Shown here: one piece after another, positions 1 to 11,935 of the stretch | Position numbering within the stretch: the stretch's first letter is position 1 | How the letters are laid out: every line of letters begins with the position of its first letter | Source of the DNA: Hexactinellida sp. DTS-2022 | Taxonomy: Eukaryota; Porifera; Hexactinellida | NCBI GenBank assembly: GCA_028753945.1 | Contig: JAPNXP010000003.1 | Span: 1,426,001 to 1,490,000 of the forward strand | Length of the DNA: 64,000 nt | Direction of reading: 5' to 3' | The notes under the pieces: generated by a model | Told to the model about the DNA's origin: nothing | Databases searched by the model: none | The model's input: only the letters and a program-made list of their open reading frames with translations | Made by a program: the position numbers and the translations under genes

Positions 1-560
1 CATTAAGTTAATGTAAATTGAGTGAGAGCTGTTTCAGTGGCACTGTTAGGACACATTTGATGATAGATACTTCATATCATCAAAAGAAACTACTGGAAAC
101 GTCCTGAAACCATTAATTAATCAATTTGGAAGTTTTTGACTGTCATTGCACAAATAAATTCATTTTTCACGATATTAGGCTCATAAAAGAATGTTAATTG
201 AGTGAGTGATGTTTCAGGTGCACTGTTAGGACACCTTTGAAGATAAATGCTTCATATCATCAAAAGAAACAACTGGAAACGTCCTAAACCATTCATTTAT
301 CTTTTTGGTAGTTTTTGACAGTCATTGCACACAAAAATTGGTTTTTCTCGGTATTATGCCCCTAAATGATGTAAATTGAGAGAGTGGTGTTTCAGTGGCA
401 CTGTTAGGAAACTTTTGATGATAAATACTTCATTTCATCAAAAGAAACAACTGGAAACGTCCCTAACCATTTATTTATCATTTGATAGTTTTTGACAGTC
501 ATTGCAGACAAAAATTGGTTTTTCTCGATATTATGCTCTTAAATGAATATACATTGAGTG
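1..560 (+). repeat. array start block, paralogous to 5,064-5,625
   Basis: About three monomers, beginning mid-unit because the window cuts the array. This stretch recurs almost unchanged 5,063 bases downstream: the opening CATTAAGTTAATGTAAATTG reappears at 5,064. The match fades near 550 (5,610), where the downstream copy changes to another monomer type. The offset is 28 monomers plus the 44-base irregularity at 4.73-4.78 kb. No gene is seen. Confidence 0.85.
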
Positions 561-647
561 AGTGGTGTTTCAGTGGCACCTTTTGGACACTTTTGATGAT
601 AAATACTTAATATCATCAAAAGAAACAAATGGAAACGTCCTTAAACC

Positions 648-1543
648 ATTCAATTATCATTTTGGTACTTTTTGACATTCATTGCAAACAAAAATTGGTG
701 TTTCTCAATATTTTCCTCTTAAATGAATGTAAATTGAGGGAGTGGAGTTTCAGTGGCACTGTTAGGACACTTTTGATGATATTTAATTCAATACATCAAA
801 AGAAACTACTGGAAACGTCCTGAAACCATTAATATATCAATTTGGTAGTTTTTGTCAGTCAATGAACAAAAAATTACATTTTTCTCGATATTAGGCTCTA
901 AAATGAAATTAAATTGAGTGAGTGGTATTTCAGTTCACTGTTAGGACAATTTTGAATATAAATACTTCATATCATCAAAAAAAAACAACTGGAAACGTCC
1001 TTAAACCATTCCTTTATCATTTTTGTATTTTTTGACAGTCATTGCACACAAAAATTCCTTTTTCTCGATATTATGCTCTTAAATGAATATAAATTGAGTG
1101 AGTGGTATTTCAGTGGCACTGTTAGGACACTTTTGAATATACATACTTCATATCATCAAAAAAAACTGGTAACGTCCTTAAACCGTTCATTTATCATTTT
1201 GGTAATTTTTGACAGTCATTGCACACAAAAATTGTTTTTTCTCGATATTATGCTCTTAAATGAATGTACATTGATTGAGTGGTGTTTTAGTGGCACCCTT
1301 TGGACACTTTTGATGATATATACCTCATATCATCAAAAGAAACAATTGCAAACGTCTTTAAACCATTCATTGATCATTTGATAGTTTTTGACAGTCAATG
1401 CACACAAAAATTGGTTTTTCTCGATATTATGCTCTTAAATTAATGTAAATTGAGTGAGTAGTGTTTCAGTTGCACTGTTAGGACACTTTTGATGATAAAA
1501 TACTTCATATCATCAAAAGAAACAACTGGAAACGTACTTAAAC
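648..1543 (+). repeat. 5-monomer unit, copy 1 (896 bp)
   Basis: First of two adjacent 5-mers. The block from the variant box CATTCAATTATC at 648 recurs at 1,544 and again at 2,441. It includes a monomer with the dyad spacer TTTAATTCA and one with the short form TTCAGTTCACTG. It is almost identical to the next copy. The clearest differences are TTTTCC against TTATCC near 710/1,608 and single-base changes elsewhere. Confidence 0.85.
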
Positions 1544-2440
1544 CATTCAATTATCATTTTGGTAGTTTTTGACATTCATTGCAAACAAAAATTGGTGTTT
1601 CTCAATATTATCCTCTTAAATGAATGTAAATTGAGGGAGTGGAGTTTCAGTGGCACTGTTAGGACACTTTTGATGATATTTAATTCAATACATCAAAAGA
1701 AACTACTGGAAACGTCCTGAAACCATTAATATATCAATTTGGTAGTTTTTGTCAGTCAATGAACAAAAAATTACATTTTTCTCGATATTAGGCTCTAAAA
1801 TGAAATTAAATTGAGTGAGTGGTATTTCAGTTCACTGTTAGGACAATTTTGAATATAAATACTTCATATCATCAAAAAAAAACAACTGGAAACGTCCTTA
1901 AACCATTCCTTTATCATTTTTGTATTTTTTGACAGTCATTGCACACAAAAATTCCTTTTTCTCGATATTATGCTCTTAAATGAATATAAATTGAGTGAGT
2001 GGTATTTCAGTGGCACTGTTAGGACACTTTTGAATATACATACTTCATATCATCAAAAAAAACTGGTAACGTCCTTAAACCGTTCATTTATCATTTTGGT
2101 AATTTTTGACAGTCATTGCACACAAAAATTGTTTTTTCTCGATATTATGCTCTTAAATGAATGTACATTGATTGAGTGGTGTTTTAGTGGCACCCTTTGG
2201 ACACTTTTGATGATATATACCTCATATCATCAAAAGAAACAATTGCAAACGTCTTTAAACCATTCATTTATCATTTGATAGTTTTTGACAGTCAATGCAC
2301 ACAAAAATTGGTTTTTCTCGATATTATGCTCTTAAATTAATGTAAATTGAGTGAGTAGTGTCTCAGTTGCACTGTTAGGACACTTTTGATGATAAAATAC
2401 TTCATATCATCAAAAGAAACAACTGGAAACGTACTTAAAC
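1544..2440 (+). repeat. 5-monomer unit, copy 2 (897 bp)
   Basis: Tandem duplicate of 648-1,543, offset 896-897 bases (five monomers). A partial third copy continues to about 2,715 before the array switches to other monomers. A stop-free frame gives a 102-residue translation in both copies, differing only near its end. I regard this as satellite, not coding. Confidence 0.85.
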
Positions 2441-3519
2441 CATTCAATTATCATTTTGGTAGTTTTTGACATTCATTGCAAACTAAAATTGGTGTTTCTC
2501 AATATTATCCTCTTAAATGAATGTAAATTGAGGGAGTGGAGTTTCAGTGGCACTGTTAGGACACTTTTGATGATACTTAATTCATTACATCAAAAGAAAC
2601 TACTGGAAACGTCCTGAAACCATTAATATATCAATTTGGTAGTTTTTGTCAGTCAATGAACAAAATATTACATTTTTCTCGATATCAGGCTCTAAAATGA
2701 AATGAAATTGAGTGAGTGGTATTTCAGTTCACTGTTAGGACAATTTTGAATATAAATACTTCATATCATCAAAAAAAACTTCTGGAAACGTCCTTAAACC
2801 ATTCCTTTATCATTTTTGTATTTTTTGACAATCATTGCACACAAAAATTGGTTTTTCGCGATATTAGGGTCTTAAATGAGTGTAAATTGAGTGAGTGGAG
2901 TTTCAGTGGCACTGTTATATCACTTTTTATTATAAATACTTCATATCATCAAAAAAAAGTCTGGAAACGTCCTTAAACCATTAATTTATGAATATCGGAG
3001 TTTTTGATAGTCATTGCACACAAAAATTGGTTTTTCTCGATATTATGCTCTTAAATGAATGTAAATTGAATGAGTCGTGTTTCAGTTGCACTGTTAGGAC
3101 TCTTTTGATAATAAATACATCATATCATCAGAAGAAACAACAGGAAACGTCCTTAAACCACTCATTTATCATTTTGGTAGTTTTTGACAGTCATTGCATA
3201 CAAAAATTGCTTTTTCTCGATATTATGCTCTTAAATGAATGTAAATCGAATGAGTCGTGTTTCAGTTGCGCTGTTAGGACACTTTTGTTGATAAATACAT
3301 CATATCATCAAATGAAACAACAGGAAACGTCCTTAAACCATTCATTTATCATTTTGGTAGTTTTTGACAGTCATTGCATACAAAAATTGCTTTTTCTCGA
3401 TATTATGCTCTTAAATGAATGAAAATTGAATGAGTCGTGTTTCAGTTGCACTGATTGGACAATTTTGATGATAAAATACTCCATATCATCAAAAGAAACA
3501 ACTGGAAACGTCCTTAAAC
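2441..3519 (+). repeat. partial third 5-mer, then the '2.6-3.5 kb' 5-mer type
   Basis: Begins as a partial copy of the preceding 5-mer. From about 2,593 it becomes a different five-monomer series that recurs at 6,041 (offset 3,448) and 6,940 (a further 899). Features are TTTTTCGCGATATTAGGGTC near 2,853, two successive monomers with GAATGAGTCGTGTTTCAG, and CATCAAATGAAACAACAGG. No gene is seen. Confidence 0.83.
3159..3338 (+). repeat. exemplar 180-bp satellite monomer
   Basis: A clean single unit, phased to begin at the CATTCATTTA-like box (here CACTCATTTA). The next unit (3,339-3,519) is nearly the same and 181 bases long. Two CpG sites per monomer are common, in the contexts CTCGAT and AACGTC. 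The CTCGAT box contains a TCGA (TaqI) site, so a TaqI ladder of about 180 bases is expected. A/T tracts of 4-5 bases lie near unit positions 14, 23, 44 and 53, close to helical phase. Confidence 0.93.
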
Positions 3520-5063
3520 CATTCATTTATCATTTTGGAAGTTTTTGACTGTCATTGAACAAATAAATTCATTTTTCACGATATTAGGCTCATAAAAGAA
3601 TGTAAATTGAGTGAGTGGTATTTCAGGTGCACAGTTAGGACACCTTTGAAGATAATGCTTCATATCATCAAAGGAAACAACTGGTAACGTCCTTAAACCA
3701 TTCATTTATCATTTTGGTAGTTTTTGACAGTCATTGCACACAAAAATTGGTTTTTCTCGGTATTAGGCACTTAAATGAATGTTAATTGAGTGATGATTTT
3801 TCAGTTTCACTGTTAGGAAACTTTTGATGGTAAATACTTCATATCAACAAAAGAATCAACTGGAAACGTACTTAAACCATTAATTTATGAATTTGGGAGT
3901 TTTTGATAGTCTTGCACACAAAAATTGGTGTTTCTCGTTATTATGCCCCTAAATGATGTAAATTGAGAGAGTGGTGTTTCAGTGGCACTGTTAGGACACT
4001 TTTGATGATAAATACTTCATATCATCAGAAGAAACACCTGGAAACGTCCTTAAACCATTCATTTATCATTTGATAGTTTTTGACAGTCATTGCACACAAA
4101 AATTGGTTTTATCGATATTATGCTCTTAAATGAATGTACATTGAGTGAGTGGTGTTTCAGTGGCACCTTTTAGACACTTTTGATGATAAATACTTAATAT
4201 CATCAAGAGAAACAAATGGAAACGTCCTTGAACCATTCATTTATCATTTTGGTAGTTTTTGACATTCATTGCAAACAAAAATTGGTGTTTCTCAATATTA
4301 ACCTCTTAAATGAATGTAAATTGAGGGAGTGGAGTTTCAGTGGCACTGTTAGGACACTTTTGATGATAAATACTTCATATCATCAAAATGAACAACTTGA
4401 AACATCCTTAAAACATTCATTTATCATTAGTTAGTTTTTGACAGTCATTGTAAGCAAAAATTGGTTTTTCTAGATATTATTCTCTTAAGTGAATGTACAT
4501 TGAGTGAGTGGTGTTTCATTGGCACCTTTTGGACACTTTTGATGATAAATACTTCATATCATCAAAAGAAACAGGTGCAAACGTCCTTAAACCATTCATT
4601 TATCATTTGATAGTTTTTGACAGTCATTGCGCACAAAATTTGGTTTTTCTCGATATTATGCTCTTAAATTAATGTAAATTGAGTTAGGTGTGTTTAAGTG
4701 GCACTTTTTGGACCCGTTTTACAATAAATACTTCTTATCATCAAAAGAAACAAAAAAAAGGAACAACTGGAAAACTTCATATCATCAAAAGATACAACTG
4801 GTAACGTCCTTAAAACTTTCATTTATCATAAGGTAGTTTTTCACAGTCATTGCACACTAAAATTGGTTTTTCCAGATATTATTCTCTTAAATGAATGTAC
4901 ATTGAGTGAGTGGTGTTTCAGTGGCACCCTTTGGACACTTTTGATGATAAATACTTCATATCATCAAAGGAAACAGGTGCAAACGTCCTTAAACCATTCA
5001 ATTATCATTTTTGTAGTTTTTGACAGTCATTGCAACCAAAAATTGGTGTTTCTCGATATTAGG
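3520..5063 (+). repeat. mixed single monomers, no clear higher-order unit
   Basis: About eight and a half monomers of mixed types. Several have GGCACCTTTTGGACACTTTT in place of the usual GGCACTGTTAGGACACTTTT, and several start CATTTGATAG. I do not see a long internal repeat. The 44-base irregular duplication at 4,731-4,800 lies here. No gene is seen. Confidence 0.8.
4731..4800 (+). repeat. local 44-bp duplication of the dyad right arm
   Basis: The segment CTTCTTATCATCAAAAG at 4,731 is repeated as CTTCATATCATCAAAAG at 4,775, separated by an A-rich patch (CAAAAAAAAGG) and a truncated AACTGGAAAAC. One monomer therefore carries an additional right arm and is about 44 bases too long. It breaks the 180-base register of the array. 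This looks like slippage or repair at the dyad. Confidence 0.85.
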
Positions 5064-6040
5064 CATTAAGTTAATGTAAATTGAGTGAGTGCTGTTTCAG
5101 TGGCACTGTTAGGACACATTTGATGATAGATACTTCATATCATCAAAAGAAACTACTGGAAACGTCCTGAAACCATTAATTAATCAATTTGGAAGTTTTT
5201 GACTGTCATTGCACAAATAAATTCATTTTTCACGATATTAGGCTCATAAAAGAATGTTAATTGAGTGAGTGGTGTTTCAGGTGCACTGTTAGGACACCTT
5301 TGAAGATAAATGCTTCATATCATCAAAAGAAACAACTGGAAACGTCCTAAACCATTCATTTATCTTTTTGGTAGTTTTTGACAGTCATTGCACACAAAAA
5401 TTGGTTTTTCTCGGTATTATGCCCCTAAATGATGCAAATTGAGAGAGTGGTGTTTCAGTGGCACTGTTAGGAACTTTTGATGATAAATACTTCATATCAT
5501 CAAAAGAAACAACTGGAAACGTCCCTAACCATTTATTTATCATTTGATAGTTTTTGACAGTCATTGCAGACAAAAATTGGTTTTTCTCGATATTATGCTC
5601 TTAAATGAATGAACATTGATTGAGTGGTGTTTTAGTGGCACCCTTTGGACACTTTTGATGATATATACTTCATATCATCAAAAGAAACAATTGCAAACGT
5701 CCTTAAACCATTCATTTATCATTTGATAGTTTTTGACAGTCAATGCACACAAAAATTGGTTTTTCTCGATATTATGCTCTTAAATTAATGTAAATTGAGT
5801 GAGTAGTGTTTCAGTTGCACTGTTAGGACACTTTTGATGATAAAATACTTCATATCATCAAAAGAAACAACTGGAAACGTACTTAAACCATTCAATTATC
5901 ATTTTGGTAGTTTTTGACATTCATTGCAAACAAAAATTGGTGTTTCTCAATATTATCCTCTTAAATGAATGTAAATTGAGGGAGTGGAGTTTCAGTGGCA
6001 CTGTTAGGACACTTTTGATGATACTTAATTCATTACATCT
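5064..6040 (+). repeat. mixed block joining paralogues of 1-560 and 2.4-2.6 kb
   Basis: The first 550 bases repeat the window's opening. About 5,625-5,880 resembles the monomers at 2,160-2,420. The end (5,880-6,040) repeats 2,441-2,592. This is a mosaic of three earlier stretches with no gene. Confidence 0.8.
5474..5506. repeat. exemplar of the monomer's dyad (12-9-12 inverted repeat)
   Basis: Left arm CTTTTGATGATA (5,474-5,485), a 9-base spacer, and right arm TATCATCAAAAG (5,495-5,506). The arms are perfect reverse complements, so each such monomer can form a 12-bp hairpin or cruciform stem. The same arrangement recurs in many class-A monomers. In another common variant (for example 1,667-1,699) the spacer is different but 9-base arms CTTTTGATG and CATCAAAAG are kept over the same 33-base span. 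No function is known. Protein-binding dyad or cruciform seed are inferences. Confidence 0.9.
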
Positions 6041-6939
6041 AAAGAAACTACTGGAAACGTCCTGAAACCATTAATATATCAATTTGGTAGTTTTTGTCAG
6101 TCAATGAACAAAATATTACATTTTTCTCGATATTAGGCTCTAAAATGAAATTAAATTGAGTGAGTGGTATTTCAGTTCACTGTTAGGACAATTTTGAATA
6201 TAAATACTTCATATCATCAAAAAAAACTTCTGGAAACGTCCTTAAACCATTCCTTTATCATTTTTGTATTTTGTGACAGTCATTGCACACAAAAATTGGT
6301 TTTTCGCGATATTAGGGTCTTAAATGAGTGTAAATTGAGTGAGTGGAGTTTCAGTGGCACTGTTAGGACACATTTTATTATAAATACTTCATATCATCAA
6401 AAAAAAGTCTGGAAACGTCCTTAAACCATTAATTTATGAATATGGGAGTTTTTGATAGTCATTGCACACAAAAATTGGTTTTTCTCGATATTATGCTCTT
6501 AAATGAATGTAAATTGAATGAGTCGTGTTTCAGTTGCACTGTTAGGACTCTTTTGATAATAAATACATCATATCATCAGAAGAAACAACAGGAAACGTCC
6601 TTAAACCACTCATTTATCATTTTGGTAGTTTTTGACAGTCATTGCATACAAAAATTGCTTTTTCTCGATATTATGCTCTTAAATGAATGTAAATCGAATG
6701 AGTCGTGTTTCAGTTGCGCTGTTAGGACACTTTTGTTGATAAATACATCATATCATCAAATGAAACAACAGGAAACGTCCTTAAACCATTCATTTATCAT
6801 TTTGGTAGTTTTTGACAGTCATTGCATACAAAAATTGCTTTTTCTCGATATTATGCTCTTAAATGAATGAAAATTGAATGAGTCGTGTTTCAGTTGCACT
6901 GATTGGACAATTTTGATGATAAAATACTCCATATCATCA
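6041..6939 (+). repeat. 5-monomer unit, copy 2 (899 bp)
   Basis: Repeat of 2,593-3,490 at offset 3,448. Near-identical, including the CGCGATATTAGGGTC monomer and the GAGTCGTGTTTC pair. Its last monomer ends at CTCCATATCATCAAAAG. The joint to the next copy lies in the shared stretch ATCATCAAAAGAAAC at about 6,929-6,947, the right arm of the dyad and the bases after it. Confidence 0.86.
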
Positions 6940-7838
6940 AAAGAAACTACTGGAAACGTCCTGAAACCATTAATATATCAATTTGGTAGTTTTTGTCAGT
7001 CAATGAACAAAATATTACATTTTTCTCGATATTAGGCTCTAAAATGAAATTAAATTGAGTGAGTGGTATTTCAGTTCACTGTTAGGACAATTTTGAATAT
7101 AAATACTTCATATCATCAAAAAAAACTTCTGGAAACGTCCTTAAACCATTCCTTTATCATTTTTGTATTTTTTGACAGTCATTGCACACAAAAATTGGTT
7201 TTTCGCGATATTAGGGTCTTAAATGAGTGTAAATTGAGTGAGTGGAGTTTCAGTGGCACTGTTAGGACACTTTTTATTATAAATACTTCATATCATCAAA
7301 AAAAAGTCTGGAAACGTCCTTAAACCATTAATTTATGAATATGGGAGTTTTTGATAGTCATTGCACACAAAAATTGGTTTTTCTCGATATTATGCTCTTA
7401 AATGAATGTAAATTGAATGAGTCGTGTTTCAGTAGCACTGTTAGGACTCTTTTGATAATAAATACATCATATCATCAGAAGAAAGAACAGGAAACGTCCT
7501 TAAACCACTCATTTATCATTTTGGTAGTTTTTGACAGTCATTGCATACAAAAATTGCTTTTTCTCGATATTATGCTCTTAAATGAATGTAAATCGAATGA
7601 GTCGTGTTTCAGTTGCGCTGTTAGGACACTTTTGTTGATAAATACATCATATCATCAAATGAAACAACAGGAAACGTCCTTAAACCATTCATTTATCATT
7701 TTGGTAGTTTTTGACAGTCATTGCATACAAAAATTGCTTTTTCTCGATATTATGCTCTTAAATGAATGAAAATTGAATGAGTCGTGTTTCAGTTGCACTG
7801 ATTGGACAATTTTGATGATAAAATACTCCATATCATCA
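6940..7838 (+). repeat. 5-monomer unit, copy 3 (899 bp)
   Basis: Tandem duplicate of the preceding unit, offset exactly 899. The 144-residue open translation starting at 7,335 differs from the one at 6,436 at only a few residues, so the copies diverged little. No gene is inferred. Confidence 0.86.
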
Positions 7839-9424
7839 AAAGAAACAACTGGAAACGTCCTTAAACCATTCATTTATCATTTTGGTAATTTTTGACAGTC
7901 ATTGCACACAACAATTGGTTTTTCGCGATATTAGGGACTTAACTGAATGTTAATTGAGTGATAGTTTTTCAGTTTCACTGTTAGGACACTTTTGATTATA
8001 AAATACTCATATCATCAAAAGAAACAACTTGGAACGTTGTTTAAACCATTAATATATGAATTTGGGAGTTTTTGATAGTCATTGCACACAAAAATTCCTT
8101 TTTCTCGATATTATGCTCTTAAATGAATATAAATTGAGTGAGTGGTATTTCAGTGGCACTGTTAGGACACTTTTGAATATACATACTTCATATCATCAAA
8201 AAAAACTGGTAACGTCCTTAAACCGTTCATTTATCATTTGATAGTTTTTGACAGTCATTGCACACAAAAATTGGTTTTTCTCGATATTATGCTCTTAAAT
8301 TAATGTAAATTGATTTAGGTGTGTTTCAGTGGCACTTTTAGGAACCCTTTTACGATAATAATTCTTATCATCAAAAGAAACAACTAGAAACGTCCCTAAA
8401 CCATTCATTTATCATTTTGGTAGTTTTTGACATTCATTGCACACAAAAATTGGTGTTTCTCGATATTATGCTCTTAAATGAATGTAAATTGAGAGAGTGA
8501 AGGTTCAGTGGCACTGTTAGGACACTTTAGATGAAACTTAATTCAATACATCAAAAGAAACTACTTGAAGCGTCCTGAAACCATTAATTTATCAATTTGG
8601 TAGTTTTTAACAGTCAATGCACAAAAAATTTCATTTTTAACGATATTATGCTCTTAATTGAATTTAAATTGAGTGAGTGGTATTTCAGTGGCACTGTTAG
8701 GACACTTTTGAATATAAATACTTCAATCATCAAAAGAAACAACTAGTAACGTCCCTAAACCATTCATTTATTATTTAGTAGTTTTTGACAGTCAATGCAC
8801 AAGAAATTTCCTTTTTCTCGAAATTATGCTCTAAAATGAATTTAAATTGAGTGAGTGGTATTTCAGTGGCACTGTTAGGACACTTTTGATGATAAAATAC
8901 TACATATCATCAAAAGAAACAACTGGAAACGTACTTAAACCATTAATTTAAGAATTTGGGAGTTTTTGATTGTGATTGCACACAAAAATTGGTGTTTCTC
9001 GATATTATGCGCTTAAATGAATGTAAATTGAGTTAGTGGTGTTTAAGTGGCACTGTTTGGACAATTTTGAATATAAATAATTCATAGCATCAAAAGAAAC
9101 AACAGGAAATGTCCTTAAACCATTCATTTATCATTTTGGTAGTTTTTACAGTCATGCACACAAAAATTGGTTTTTCTCGATATTAGGCTCTTAAATGAAT
9201 GTAAATTGAGTGAGTTGAGTTTCAGTGGCACTGTCAGGTCACTTTTTATTTTGAATACTTCATATCATCAAAAAAAAACTGGAAACGTCCTTAAACCATT
9301 AATTTATGAATTTGGGAGTTTTTGATAGTTATTGCACACATAAATTGCTGTTTCTCGATGTTATGCTCTTAAAATAATGTAAATTGAGTGAGTGGTGTTT
9401 CAATTGCACTGTTAGGACACTTTT
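7682..9424 (+). repeat. 11-monomer repeat, copy 1 (offset 1,972)
   Basis: Matches 9,654-11,396 almost base for base, including rare marks: TTAGGGACTTAACTG, CATTTTTAACGATATTATG, GGTGTGTTTCAGTGGCACTT and ATAGCATCAAAAG. It overlaps the end of the preceding 5-mer by one monomer. The repeat ends inside the left dyad arm (ACTTTTG) near 9,424. Confidence 0.86.
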
Positions 9425-9653
9425 GTTGATAAATACATCATATCATCAAATGAAACAACAGGAAACGTCCTTAAACCATTCATTTATCATTTTGGTAGTT
9501 TTTGACAGTCATTGCATACAAAAATTGCTTTTTCTCGATATTATGCTCTTAAATGAATGAAAATTGAATGAGTCGTGTTTCAGTTGCACTGATTGGACAA
9601 GTTTGATGATAAAATACTCCATATCATCAAAAGAAACTACTGGAAACGTCCTG
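9425..9653 (+). repeat. short bridging piece copied from the 5-mer type
   Basis: Between the two 11-mer copies the array jumps back to sequence like 7,628-7,690 and 3,288 onward (TTGATAAATACATCATATCATCAAATG). It then joins CATCAAAAGAAACTACTGG before the second 11-mer copy begins. A one-monomer-scale mosaic. Confidence 0.75.
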
Positions 9654-11396
9654 AAACCATTCATTTATCATTTTGGTAGTTTTTGACAGTCATTGCATAC
9701 AAAAATTGCTTTTTCTCGATATTATGCTCTTAAATGAATGAAAATTGAATGAGTCGTGTTTCAGTTGCACTGATTGGACAATTTTGATGATAAAATACTC
9801 CATATCATCAAAAGAAACAACTGGAAACGTCCTTAAACCATTCATTTATCATTTTGGTAATTTTTGACAGTCATTGCACACAACAATTGGTTTTTCGCGA
9901 TATTAGGGACTTAACTGAATGTTAATTGAGTGATAGTTTTTCAGTTTCACTGTTAGGACACTTTTGATTATAAAATACTCATATCATCAAAAGAAACAAC
10001 TTGGAACGTTGTTTAAACCATTAATATATGAATTTGGGAGTTTTTGATAGTCATTGCACACAAAAATTCCTTTTTCTCGATATTATGCTCTTAAATGAAT
10101 ATAAATTGAGTGAGTGGTATTTCAGTGGCACTGTTAGGACACTTTTGAATATACATACTTCATATCATCAAAAAAAACTGGTAACGTCCTTAAACCGTTC
10201 ATTTATCATTTGATAGTTTTTGACAGTCATTGCACACAAAAATTGGTTTTTCTCGATATTATGCTCTTAAATTAATGTAAATTGATTTAGGTGTGTTTCA
10301 GTGGCACTTTTAGGAACCCTTTTACGATAATAATTCTTATCATCAAAAGAAACAACTAGAAACGTCCCTAAACCATTCATTTATCATTTTGGTAGTTTTT
10401 GACATTCATTGCACACAAAAATTGGTGTTTCTCGATATTATGCTCTTAAATGAATGTAAATTGAGAGAGTGAAGGTTCAGTGGCACTGTTAGGACACTTT
10501 AGATGAAACTTAATTCAATACATCAAAAGAAACTACTTGAAGCGTCCTGAAACCATTAATTTATCAATTTGGTAGTTTTTAACAGTCAATGCACAAAAAA
10601 TTTCATTTTTAACGATATTATGCTCTTAATTGAATTTAAATTGAGTGAGTGGTATTTCAGTGGCACTGTTAGGACACTTTTGAATATAAATACTTCAATC
10701 ATCAAAAGAAACAACTAGTAACGTCCCTAAACCATTCATTTATTATTTTAGTAGTTTTTGACAGTCAATGCACAAGAAATTTCCTTTTTCTCGAAATTAT
10801 GCTCTAAAATGAATTTAAATTGAGTGAGTGGTATTTCAGTGGCACTGTTAGGACACTTTTGATGATAAAATACTACATATCATCAAAAGAAACAACTGGA
10901 AACGTACTTAAACCATTAATTTAAGAATTTGGGAGTTTTTGATTGTGATTGCACACAAAAATTGGTGTTTCTCGATATTATGCGCTTAAATGAATGTAAA
11001 TTGAGTTAGTGGTGTTTAAGTGGCACTGTTTGGACAATTTTGAATATAAATAATTCATAGCATCAAAAGAAACAACAGGAAATGTCCTTAAACCATTCAT
11101 TTATCATTTTGGTAGTTTTTACAGTCATGCACACAAAAATTGGTTTTTCTCGATATTAGGCTCTTAAATGAATGTAAATTGAGTGAGTTGAGTTTCAGTG
11201 GCACTGTCAGGTCACTTTTTATTTTGAATACTTCATATCATCAAAAAAAAACTGGAAACGTCCTTAAACCATTAATTTATGAATTTGGGAGTTTTTGATA
11301 GTTATTGCACACATAAATTGCTGTTTCTCGATGTTATGCTCTTAAAATAATGTAAATTGAGTGAGTGGTGTTTCAATTGCACTGTTAGGACACTTT
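9654..11396 (+). repeat. 11-monomer repeat, copy 2
   Basis: Second copy of 7,682-9,424, offset 1,972 bases. Differences are very few, for example TTATTTAGTAG against TTATTTTAGTAG near 8,772/10,744. The first part is found a third time at 13,850-15,020 (offset about 4,117). Confidence 0.86.
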
Positions 11397-11935
11397 TGAT
11401 GATAAAATACTTCATATCATCAAAAGAAACAACTGGAAACGTACTAAAACCATTAATTTAAGAATTTGGGAGTTTTTGATTGTGATTGCACACAAAAATT
11501 GGTGTTTCTAGATATTATGCTCTTAAATGAATGTAAATTGAGTGAGTGGTGTTTAAGTGGCACTGTTTGGACAATTTTGATTTCAAATAATTCATAGCAT
11601 CAAAAGAAACAACAGGAAATGTCCTTAAACCATTCATTTATCATTTTGGTAGTTTTTACAGTCATGCACACAAAAATTGGTTTTTCTCGATATTAGGCTC
11701 TTAAATGAATGTAAATTGAGTGAGTTGAGTTTCAGTGGCACTGTCAGGTCACTTTTTATTTTGAATACTTCATATCATCAAAAAAAAACTGGAAACGTCC
11801 TTAAACCATTAATTTATGAATTTGGGAGTTTTTGATAGTTATTGCACACAAAAATTGGTGTTTCTCGATGTTATGCTCTTAAAATAATGTAAATTGAGTG
11901 AGTGGTGTTTCAATTGCACTGTTAGGACACTTTTG
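10860..11935 (+). repeat. 3-monomer tandem pair (538-bp period)
   Basis: The series starting TTAAGAATTTGGGAGTTTTTGATTGTG at 10,920 recurs at 11,458, an offset of 538 bases. Both copies contain GTCAGGTCACTTTTTATTTTG and CATAGCATCAAAAG. The two three-monomer copies differ at several sites, for example ACATAAATTGCTG against ACAAAAATTGGTG. Confidence 0.8.

Noticed and set aside
3159-3338. CENP-B box in the monomer
   Set aside because: AACTGGAAACGTCC shares TGGAAACG with the right half of the mammalian box, but the required TTCG and CGGG positions are missing.
5474-5506. The monomer dyad as a transcription terminator
   Set aside because: The stem is AT-rich, repeated hundreds of times with no gene upstream, and has no following T-run. 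A terminator reading has no support.
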